Made by a program: the position numbers and the translations under genes. The notes under the pieces were generated by a model, which was given only the letters and a program-made list of their open reading frames with translations, was not told the DNA's origin and searched no databases. From Macrobrachium rosenbergii (Eukaryota > Arthropoda > Malacostraca > Decapoda > Palaemonidae), in NCBI RefSeq assembly GCF_040412425.1, contig NC_089767.1, positions 124,001 through 188,000 on the forward strand: a stretch of DNA of 64,000 bases. The letters are read 5' to 3'. Every line of letters starts with the position of its first letter. The first letter of the stretch is position 1. Shown piece after piece: positions 54,581 through 64,000 of this stretch.

Positions 54581-56185
54581 TTGCCAGAACTGTTTACATG
54601 GGCCAAACTTGAAAAATCTCTTTTCTTCGTTAAGAATAACTCTTGGGGAGAAAGAGAAATGTGCAAATGCAAAGTATTATAATGTATGTAAATGCATATG
54701 TATTCACATACATGTATATCAACACATGCTTTTTGATATTGATTGTAGCCACTATTTTGTACTGCACTTTGTTATTCCCACATTAAAAATCTAATAAACA
54801 CTTCATTCTGTTATTTATTTGGTGTGACATAAAAAATGTTCTCCTTCCAAAGCATCTGAAGCTTAACCTATCTTATATTACTGGTTGAAACAACTTTTAA
54901 ATATGTATTGCACTATATTTACTGAAAATACTGATTGATGCAATGATATTAATTACTGTCCATTAAAGGATATTTACTTTATCACGTATTATACATTGAG
55001 TTCTTACTCCGAATGTGAGCAATTTATAGAAACAAGGTGACACAGGCCAAGTTCTCTAAGGTATGGAAATCAATCCTTGAGTGCTGCTGGCAAAAGTGAG
55101 AGAGAGACGCAAGACTGCAATTGGCATTACCTTTGAAGGCTAAAAAGAAAGATTACACTTCACGTTTGCCTGAATTGATAACGAGCTTTTAAACCTGCAG
55201 AGTGGAGAGAGAGAGAGAGACTTACAGATATCACATACAGTAGTTTTTCAATGGTTACAACTGAATGAGCAGCAAAACAAGATCTAAATGCAATGCCTAA
55301 TTGTTTTGTTGTGTCTTTGACTTATATGGGTATGAAGTAACGTTGCCCCAATGCATTCTGTTTTAATGATTGGGACTGAATGAAAAGTGGACAAGAACTA
55401 ATGCAATACCTAGTCTTTTGTTTGTGTTGTATGGACAGGCAATACCTTTAAGTACTTTACTATGTGATTAAATTTACATTGTACAAAGTTCATTTGATTT
55501 GTTGATTACATGTTAATTACTAAATTTTTCATTTTTATAATTTCTTTAATGTTAAGTACTGTATTTATTGCCAATTATCATTTTTATCTTTTTATCTTGT
55601 GTATGTAGATTATGTGTATTGTCATTTTTAGCGTTTTATCTCATGTATCCAGATTGTGTGAGTTGAAATAAAGAATACAGTATTATTATTATTACTATTA
55701 TTATTATTATTTTTATTAAGATCTGACTTAAGGCGTACTCGACTTACGTCGCTGCCTCAGGAAAGGATCACCATTGTAACTCGGGGACTGCCTGTATTGC
55801 TTATGTTTCTCATGTCTAGTATCAAATACTATTTGAATCGCCTCACAGCATGTGATAAACTAACATGCTCCTGTGTTTTGTATCAAACCAATTGTATTTT
55901 TGTACACTCTCGCCACAATGTTTGCCTATCAGTAAACCCCACATTTTTGCAACTAACTTTTGTACCATTTGAAGTAAATATTGAAGCAGCAGTGTCAGTA
56001 TATGGTGTACTACAATTTACTTACAACAGCTACCATTAAAGTGACCTTGCACTGAATAAAAACAAACAGATTTTCCCTTAACCTGAGAAATAATCAAGAG
56101 CTTTTCCTAGAAAGGAATGAAACTACATTTTTTCAAAATACAGGAATTCTGTTGTCATCTAAAAGATGGACTCAAAACAGCCAAT
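54578..56185. other. AT-rich spacer with MITE end and (ATT)n
   Basis: No gene. An (ATT)n-like stretch is at 55681-55720. At 55735-55796 the minus strand reads 'caggcagtccccgagttaca', the same TIR family as the MITE at 44330. Its partner end was not located. Confidence 0.55.
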
Positions 56186-57225
56186 TTTTATTAAAGTAAT
56201 TTGTATTTTTTCCTAACATATAAACCTGCAATTCTGTACTTGGTTATTTAACCTGCAGACTCGAGCTGGAACGGCTGTTCAGCTTTCATGAATTGCCAAT
56301 GGTGGGAGGGGGGAAGCCCTGCCCACTCGTCAGGGCCTAGGCATCACCCATTCAGGCCCCGTTACTTGCATAAAAAGGGTGCCCCTCCCGCACTCTCCCA
56401 CTCCCCCTGGGAGCCTCACACCACCACCTCCATCCCAGGTCTTGCACAATTCAGGTGTCCAACCACAGGCCTCAGTGAAGTATTAGGAATATATCAACTC
56501 AATTAGTTTGTATGAATTCATTGCAAGAGTAAGTGGAAGTACCCAAAATAGAGTTGATCATCAGTTATTAAACTTGAAAAAATAATAAATAACAACAATA
56601 GTGATGTTAGGGGAGTATGGGCCCCTTGAGCATCCTTCATCCTTTGCTTTTATTAATTCTCTAAAAAGAAAAGTTAAAATAAATAAACTGCTGACATGGG
56701 CACCCCAGACTGCCGGGTGCCACCCCCCATGCTTGGGCCCTGCCTCGTCGGTCTGTACCCCACTTTGCCTTTTGGCCCAGGTTCCAGAATGAGGGGTGGC
56801 TGAGGTGGGCCGTAAATGCAAAGACCTTCAGGTTTTTATTTTAGGAAAAATGGAAATTACTAAAAATATTTGCTTTTTGTTCCTACACAAATACAAGCCT
56901 TCTTTCTCTAAATAGGAGACTTACCCATTGGTGGGGGTAGTCTGGGCAATTCTCTGAACCGACTGGTTGGATCTGCCCAGCCAGGAATACCTACCTGGTC
57001 TGGAAGAGCTGAGGAAGGAATCCCACACCTGTAGCTTGTTGGACATCTGGGATGTTGCAACTGCTAGACCTCTGGGCTTAACGTAATGAGTTTGCATGGT
57101 TACTTTGAAGGCTTAGATGAACCCAATAGTTGTGGAGACAATAAAACTTGCTAGTAAAAATTGGTTGGTTGTTGTCACTGTCAATCCCTCTCCCCCCTTT
57201 GGCAAGAGAGAGGGGGACATGCATC
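56186..57225 (-). mobile_element. DIRS1-like relic in minus orientation (right end plus complementary region)
   Basis: 'gtaatttgtattttttccta' at 56197 is the complement of a B-type right end. At 56790-56960 a right end ('ggaaattactaaaaat') runs directly into a left end ('tgttcctacacaaatacaag'). That is the complementary region read from the other strand. The adjoining 56960-57225 would be the 3' UTR. It is cut by the hAT fragment. Confidence 0.65.
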
Positions 57226-57900
57226 CAGAGATGGGCAAAATCACTAAATTTAGTGATTTTGGACATCAAAATCACCCCAAAACATTGATTTTAAAATCAA
57301 AATCAGTGATTTTGATCAAAATCACGAAAATCAACTGTAAATTTAAGTGATTTTCAAAATCATTTTCAAAATCACTAAAAATCACCTAAAAACGTTACTG
57401 TGCAACTGCAACATGTAGGCATTAGGTTGTAAAAAAAGACACTTTCTGCTTATAAGTATATTCCAAACCAAAAAACCAAAACCATGAACCAAAAAACAAA
57501 AATAAAATAAAAAAAACATAACCCTCCCCCCAAAAAAAGAGCCAAGAGGGGGTATGTTCCAAAACTCATTACGTTTTCCATTCGCCCTTAATGAAACAAG
57601 CTGTTCGAATTTTGCATCAGAAAAATGTGTCCTTTTAGGGTTGTGTATCATTCCTGAAAATGAAAACAATCTTTCTACGGGAGCTGATGATGGAAGAGGA
57701 ATATTATAGCGTTTAAATACTTTCAGTACATTAGGGTACCGTAGTAAACAAGACAGATTTTTACTCGTGTCCTGAAAATAGTGCAATACTTCCAAATCAT
57801 CTTTATTGTGAGGCGTTGTCGATGAACCTTCTAAGAATTTTAAGAAGTCCTCTTCTCCACTGTCACCGCATCTTTCTTCCATGTCGACATTTGAAGATGA
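57226..57900 (-). mobile_element. hAT transposon fragment
   Basis: The terminus is 'cagagatgggcaaaatcac' at 57226. It is followed by about 150 bp dense in 'aaaatcac' and its complement 'gtgatttt', as expected for subterminal transposase-binding repeats. The C-terminal part of a transposase follows on the minus strand. The other end is missing, replaced by a (TA)n array from 57919. Confidence 0.75.
57500..57882 (-). pseudogene. hAT transposase C-terminal (dimerisation) domain
   Basis: The minus frame contains 'NIPLPSSAPVERLFSFSGMI' and 'RTHFSDAKFEQLVSLRAN', the hallmark of the hATC dimerisation domain. Upstream codons ('LEVLHYFQDTSKNLSCLLRY') also fit. The frame continues to 57382 into non-domain sequence. 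The catalytic DDE core and BED finger are absent, so it is a fragment. Confidence 0.85.
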
Positions 57901-57914
57901 AATAATATTTGATT

Positions 57915-58044
<130 letters not shown>

Positions 58045-58084
58045 TCCAACACCAGAGCTGCAGCTCTCGAAATCATAACTCGTA

Positions 58085-59035
58085 GGCGTCCAGGGAAAGG
58101 CACTCAATACAGCTGATAGTTTATTCCTAATGCCGACGTTTCACAACTACATTGTTGCATTTTCAAGGCTGAAAAACAGCGAGCTGACTCAATAATTAAT
58201 CATAAAAACATTTATTACAACAACTGATTAAAAACACTACAGTATTGTCTCATTTAAAATGCTAATTCTTTTAAAATATCAGAGGCACCATGACACTAAA
58301 AGAAAGACCTACCCAGACGGGACTACAACAAGACTTGAAAGAAGGAGAGAAAAATACAAATTAAAACACAAATAGATAAAAAGGAGAAGACAAGGTAACA
58401 ATAAGGCAAATAGGACCATCAAGCAATAAACAGCTGAGTGGATGATGTTTGGGTGTTCAATGAGGGAACTGTTAATTTTATCATTATGGATTATAAGGTT
58501 GTTAAGTCACTGTCTTTCTGTGTTTGTCCTATTATTCGAAAATCTTTGTTGTCTATGGATGTTTTGCATAATTTCGAATGATTCCTTATGTTGGATTGTT
58601 CTGGGTTGGACAATCTGCTCCCGGTTCGGAAGCTAACTCCTCTATGGGCGTCTATGCATACCCTCAGCTGTCATTTGGTACATCCAGCGTAAGTCCCCTG
58701 GTTACACCTGGGGCAAGTATACTTGTAAACGACGTTGGATGTAAACAGCGGACTAACTTTGTCCTTGAGCTTGGAAAAGGACCCGATGGTGCAAGGATTT
58801 TTGGGGATTAATTTTAGGTTCAGTGCAGGCAGTTCTTTCTGAAATAAATTTAGACATTTTTTCCTAAAATTGTCGTCATATAGGTAAGGGAACGTTGCAA
58901 ACATTTTCATTTTTTGTACCGTGTGGATGGCCGTGGGTTTTTTCATTTTCATTTCATTGAAAATGCAACAATGTAGTTGTGAAACGTCGGCATTAGGAAT
59001 AAACTATCAGCTGTACTGAGTGCCTTTCCTGGACA
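58085..59035 (-). mobile_element. Penelope-like element fragment with inverted ends
   Basis: Ends 58088-58165 and 58955-59033 are about 78-bp inverted copies (for example 'gtgaaacgtcggcattagga'). Between them lies a minus-strand GIY-YIG coding remnant and a 3' UTR. Only the C-terminal part of the protein is present, so the copy is 5' truncated with an inverted terminal segment, a form known for Penelope-like elements. Confidence 0.8.
58440..58952 (-). pseudogene. Penelope-like GIY-YIG endonuclease remnant
   Basis: The frame 58952-58671 ends 'PLFTSNVVYKYTCPRCNQGT' then 'YAGCTK' and TGA. The same frame then continues 'QLRVCIDAHRGVSFRTGSRL' and 'SNIRNHSKLC', which is the GIY-YIG core with the Arg helix and His, as in PLE C-termini. 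The TGA replaces the Arg expected before 'QLR' (CGA to TGA). The RT domain is missing. Confidence 0.82.
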
Positions 59036-59046
59036 TACTACAGAGT

Positions 59047-59198
<152 letters not shown>

Positions 59199-59529
59199 TG
59201 TGCACAAAAGGTGAGATAGAGATAGATAGAGAGATATTCATAAAACATAGGAGAGAGAGAGCCCTTTTTTCACATGAATGAAGATCAACACACTGTCTGT
59301 TATTGACAAATCACCAGCGTCAAATCATATTCCCAAACACCCATCAATCACATTTATGTACTTTCAGGTGACACATTTATTCTGTACAAATAAAAGAAAT
59401 GGAATGTATAAATAAAATCTCTTTTAGTTTTGCTGTTACACATGCACACACACGCACACTTGTAACTTTTTCTGAATAAATACACCACTCGATACCATCC
59501 AGTTTCAACAACGTCTGTTAGTAATTCTG

Positions 59530-59649
<120 letters not shown>

Positions 59650-60242
59650 GACGCATTCTGAACAGTAATAAAGCATCGGTAATCTCTTGAGTACTTTCAT
59701 TAATCTCTCTCTTTATCTCTCTCTCTCTCGCTCTCAGAAATTTTCAGAAGGTATAAAAAATTCTCTTATTTCAGGTTTTATCACGCAATTCTGCCGTAAG
59801 ACACTTTCGCGTTCAAAATTACCCTGAATGGAAGTAGTTTGTGTGTTCGTGTATGTGTGTTTGTTGTTGTACATGCTTGTGCATGTTTATGTTTAAAAGG
59901 ATATGAACAGCTATGGCCAGATGGAATTGCCTCTCTCAAAAGGTATTAATATTCGCGATTATCTTTCTATCGCTAAATACATATGGGGTTTAGTTAGTGT
60001 TGCAATCATTGGCTCATTTTTCTCCGGCTTTTTCTTTACCTTTAATGGGTTTTAAGTGGGTCAGAGGTTAATGGGGGTTTTGTGACCTCACGTGGAAAGC
60101 CTCGTTGACAAGTTGTGCCTCAGCAAATGACCTTTACCTAATACATGCAACCAGAGGTCAAAGTCATTTTAGAAGTTAACACCTACTGTGCAGATTAGTT
60201 ATTCGTGATAGACAATAATAATGCATTCAAGCAATGCTTTAT

Positions 60243-60243
<1 letters not shown>
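59650..60243. other. spacer without recognisable gene
   Basis: AT-rich sequence with short CT runs at 59705-59735 and a TG-rich stretch at 59840-59880. I see nothing coding. Confidence 0.6.

Positions 60244-60306
<63 letters not shown>
60244..60306 (+). repeat. (CT)n microsatellite
   Basis: About 63 bp of CT. Confidence 0.98.
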
Positions 60307-60308
<2 letters not shown>

Positions 60309-60587
60309 CCTGAATCCTCTGCCTCCCCAACGTACGATATGTCGTGTTGTTACTACATCTGGTTTCGGTATTAGTGTCCGAAAAAGGGGAAGATATATCA
60401 TTTAATTATTTGTTTATTAGCTGTTTGTTTTATTCATGACCAGATGACTAATAAACAGGGAGTTTTTATTTGTTAAAATCTCCTCTTGCCAATCTCAGGG
60501 CCATTTTGCTAAGGGAAACGAGAGAGTGATATTGCCATATACAATGACTGAGTAGACTTAGTCTCATGTTTTGTGCTGGTCCTTAAT

Positions 60588-60640
60588 CTTCTTCTTCTTC
60601 TTCTTCTTCTTCTTCTTCTTCTTCTTCTTCTTCTTCTTCT
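60588..60640 (+). repeat. (CTT)n microsatellite
   Basis: About 53 bp; an (AAG/AGG) purine block follows at 60769-60806. Confidence 0.97.
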
Positions 60641-60869
60641 CAGCTAATACGAGACTCGTCAGGCATGAGAGACAAAAGAAATAGACGACAAAGAAGGAAC
60701 ACAATGTAGAAACACTTGGGAAAGCCTTTTTAGATAAAACAGTGACCTCGCTTAGGGAATAAAGCTTTGGAAGAAGAAGAAGAAGAAGAGGAGGAGGAGG
60801 AGGAAGAATTAGTTGACATTTGTCCGACGAAGCTTAACCAGCATCTTAAGTCTTGGGTTAGCTGAATAT

Positions 60870-61195
60870 CCCTTTAACTCCCCCCACCCCTCTCTCTCAC
60901 TCTCTTCCTTCGGTGTCCTGGTCAGTTAAAACCCTCCCCCTTCCCTTCCCTTCCCTCCCTTCCCCCACTTCACGTATCCCCTCCCACCCCTTCCCCCACC
61001 TCCCCTACCCCTTCCCCACCTCCCCTACGCCTTCCCCCTCCACCCCTACACCTTCCCTTCCCCCCTCCCCTTCCATTTCCCCCACATCCCCTCCCCTTCC
61101 CTTACCCCTCCTCCATTCTCCACCTCCCCTCCCCCCACCTCCCATACCCCTACCCCTTAATCCACCCCCACTTCCACCTCACGTCCCCAGATCAT
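60870..61195 (+). repeat. C-rich polypyrimidine tract of about 320 bp
   Basis: Almost only C and T, with many runs of 4-5 C ('cccctcccc', 'cttccccc'). The open frame over it is Pro/Ser-rich and a composition artefact. Confidence 0.9.
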
Positions 61196-61530
61196 GGAAA
61201 GTGAGAGACTCTATTACTAGTAGAATCCTCTTCGAATTTCTGATCCCAAGTGGTGGAAGGAGGAGGAGGAGGAGGAGGAAGCGTCCGAGGGAGAGGGAGA
61301 GTCTTGGGGAATTGTTGTCGTGCCTCCCTTCCCTTCTGCAGGAGACTACTGCTGCTGCTGCTGCAGTCGTCCTTTCCAGAAGCCTTGTGGATGTCTTGGA
61401 AGTTTTATTTGCGTTGTTTCATTTTTGTTGTTTCTTTGTCGTTGTGTTTCCTTGCATTCGTTATTTTCAGGTTCTTTATTGTCAGGTCTCTGGGTAAAGA
61501 TGTGAAATTACCTGCACGTTTGGGGAAGGA

Positions 61531-61584
<54 letters not shown>

Positions 61585-61605
61585 GTTGTTGTTGTTGTTG
61601 TTGTT
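61531..61605 (+). repeat. (ATT)n then (GTT)n
   Basis: (ATT)18 then (GTT)7. Confidence 0.97.
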
Positions 61606-62218
61606 CAGGAGATGAAGAACCCTGTTGATGTGGAACAAGAAGCCCACCACAGGGGCCACTGACTTGCAATTGAAGCTTGCACAGAATATTGAGGTGTTCA
61701 TCTGAAAGAAGTAACAAAAGGTAACAGGAAATACAGAAAGAGAGATCAGTTAATATAAAAGATAAAATAAATTAACAAACTAATACATAAATGGATAAAA
61801 ATGTAAGTAAATTACTCAAATAAAGGAGAATTGATTGACCTCATAGCTGCGTATGAGCTGTTAAGGGCCAAGGCCCCTGAAGACCAACAGACATTGTCCT
61901 AAAAGGGCAGATGGCCCACCCACCCACTCGAGTGCCTTCTAAAGGTTGGCCCAGGCTTAAAGGTGACACGTCTCGATTCTCGACTCGATGGCATTTCTAG
62001 GGAAGAGAGAGAGAGAGAGCTATCTCACTCTGGCATCAGATTCATTATTAAGGAACAGTTTTGCGTAATCTTAACTCAAGTTTCATAATCATTGTCTTAT
62101 ATATTTGTGGGTCATCTTAGGAGACATTTTTTGGGGCGTGTGAATTATCTTTAGATTTTATCTTGGCAAAGGTTTGGCTGTAAACCTAAGGTTCTTTTAA
62201 GCGTCCCTTCGGCCCCTA
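61606..62218. other. spacer without recognisable gene
   Basis: No coding sequence or named repeat recognised. Confidence 0.5.
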
Positions 62219-62410
62219 ACTACAACACCTTTCATTCCTTTTACTGTACCTCCATTCATATTATCTTTCGTCCATCTTACTTCCCTCCACCCTCTCCTGA
62301 CAGTTGTTAAGACCCTTTTACTCTCAATTTTCCTTTCAGCGCTGAATGACCTCACAGGTCCCAGCGCTTTGATTTAGGCTGAAATTCTATATTCCACTCT
62401 AATTTCAGGC
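62219..62410 (+). repeat. dispersed repeat, copy 2 (SINE or LINE 3'-end type)
   Basis: Matches 13478-13733, with internal deletions relative to it. Includes 'cgctgaatgacctcacaggt' and ends 'ttctatattccact'. Confidence 0.7.
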
Positions 62411-63727
62411 CCTTGTTTTAGTAAACATTTTGTATTTAAGATAGAAAACATTTATACTTTATCTTGGAAAAGATTTGGCTCTGTTAGCGAACGTTTCTCC
62501 TCTTGTCTTTGTGGAAATGACATTGCTCGAAGTGAGAGAACTTTTCCTCCTACCTGAGTCTCTCTGCTGTCCTGAAATCTCCCTCCTCACACACTGAGAG
62601 GAAGGAGATCGTCAGCTTCAGAATCAACTGCATTCAACGGATTTTTATCCCATTCACCAGAACATCTGTCGTTGTTGTTTTTGTTATTGTGAAGAGGAAG
62701 GAGCACAGAAATTATAATAATAATAATGAGCCAAAGTTTCATAAATTTCCGTATTTTTTTATAAAGCAACAATTGTCAGTTGTACACTGGATAGACTCTG
62801 CAGCAGAATTTTAACTGATATAAATAGAAGGAAAAAATGAGTCGGTATTTGGAGATTCCGCGTTCATCCAGAACCTCAAAATGGTCTCGGACGTGGCTTC
62901 TTTCCCGTCAGATTTCCGTACGAATTGAAGGAGGACCTTTGCCACGGAATATGACCTTTTAACATCGATTTCTCCCCTCCTTTTTCACAGTTCCTACCAA
63001 CAGACCAATGAAAAATGGTTTCAGGTTCCTTGAGACTAATGAGGGCTTCATGTGGCCCCGTTGTAGCTCGCACTAGACTCATTGGAAGTTTTGTCAACAT
63101 TGATTTTTAAATGATGGAAAGAATATCCCGTGACATTGGAACTTTGGGGAACTTTCTCGCTAGGTCATACTGGCAATGGAATAATATGTGAATTTGTAGC
63201 AAATTCGCCAAGCTGTCAGTCCTACCAGTTCCACGGCCTGTCATGGCTTGTTCATGTTACAATCAACGAATACCTGCATTTATTCTCCCAATAGTCTCGC
63301 ATCTGCTTCTATTATACTATTCAGTTTTTAAGTCCAACATTACAAATATATCACTCACGTCTATTACCGTCTTGTAGAGTTACCCTTGATGGCTAGATCG
63401 AATCTGGATGTCCACAAGAGTCCTCTTGTCTGCTTTTAACCAATTACTAATCTTGGACGAAGACCCTTGCTGGCATAGAGGCGACTGGAGCTAAACCAAC
63501 CTTCAGTCACCTTAATTAATGGTGTAAGACGTTTCTCATTCTCTTCACCCGTGCATCGTAAAGGGTTCTTTAGCCCCGAAGGCCTTCGGAGAACTTGGGA
63601 TTGAAAGAGAGAGAGAGAGAGAGGGGGGGGGGGGATGCTGTGTATTGCATTTAGTTTTCCAGAACCTTTCATCTGTCCGCAGTCAAAAGGCGATTTGATC
63701 GTCTCTTCAAATCCCCCATTTACATTG

Positions 63728-63729
<2 letters not shown>
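62411..63729. other. spacer without recognisable gene
   Basis: Nothing coding is seen. A (GA)n plus G9 block lies at 63606-63634. Confidence 0.5.

Positions 63730-63798
<69 letters not shown>
63730..63798 (+). repeat. (CT)n microsatellite
   Basis: About 69 bp of CT. Confidence 0.98.
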
Positions 63799-63800
<2 letters not shown>

Positions 63801-64000
63801 GAGGTATCAGAGAGTTCATTCATCGTTGTTCGTTTGACTCAAATCCGATTATGAAAATACCTAGGTTTGCAAACAAAGAAAAAGGTATTTATCAAGTTTG
63901 TTTTTCAAGAATCAGATACGAACCCCGTCTCCTCTTCTTCTTCTTCTGTTGATATAAGCAAAAGTTGGGACAACTTTTTAATGTTTTGGTTTCAGAAACT
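63799..64000. other. terminal spacer
   Basis: No feature recognised; a short (CTT)n run lies at 63930-63947. Confidence 0.5.

Noticed and set aside
60913..61615. Pro/Ser-rich and Arg-rich open frames
   Set aside because: Products of the polypyrimidine tract and GGA repeats; no domain or homology recognised.

Overview
The window looks like arthropod, most likely decapod crustacean, repeat-rich intergenic DNA. The reasons are the many DIRS1-like tyrosine-recombinase retrotransposons, Merlin, Tigger, hAT, Penelope-like, CsRn1-like Ty3/gypsy and I-like elements in one stretch, and very long (CT)n and (TA)n arrays. The species is an inference. I see no bacterial genes, rRNA, tRNA or CRISPR. Only one probable host gene is visible: the last exon of a C2H2 zinc-finger gene at about 49.2-50.7 kb.

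Layout. 1-1116 (-): Merlin (IS1595-like DDE) transposase, open to the window edge. 1.4-2.6 kb: repeated fragments of a DIRS left end and a dispersed AT-rich repeat. 2.6-8.74 kb: decayed DIRS element 'C', whose right end sits inside an LTR. 8.74-13.47 kb (-): CsRn1-like gypsy element with gag, protease, RT, RNase H and integrase remnants, one full LTR and a tRNA-Trp-type primer site. 13.8-25.9 kb: DIRS 'D', split by a MITE (14.2-15.6 kb) and by a full-length 6.5 kb I-like LINE (18736-25240). The LINE has a 13-bp target duplication, a TAA tail and, at its first base, a sequence that folds as an HDV-like self-cleaving ribozyme. 25.9-30.9 kb: a TIR element containing further MITE sequence and a nearly intact Tigger (27723-30770). 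31.5-45.2 kb: DIRS 'B', interrupted by the structurally complete 6.77 kb DIRS 'A' (31679-38444). 45.5-48.4 kb: DIRS 'E' pieces with a candidate solo LTR, and a further terminal relic. 49.2-50.7 kb: zinc-finger exon. 50.9-54.3 kb: internally deleted DIRS 'F'. 56.2-57.2 kb: minus-strand DIRS end. 57.2-57.9 kb: hAT fragment. 58.1-59.0 kb: Penelope-like fragment with inverted ends. The rest is microsatellites and AT-rich DNA without recognisable genes.

How it fits together. The nesting gives a relative chronology: D before the LINE, B before A, the outer TIR element before Tigger, and gypsy before C. DIRS A keeps an open recombinase frame and exact circle-junction logic: a shared TTT at both ends, and an internal complementary region that joins the complements of the two ends. 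A paralogous empty site elsewhere in the window supports the boundaries. Most other coding copies carry frameshifts, stops or short tandem duplications. The Merlin frame, LINE ORF1 and the DIRS A recombinase remain open.
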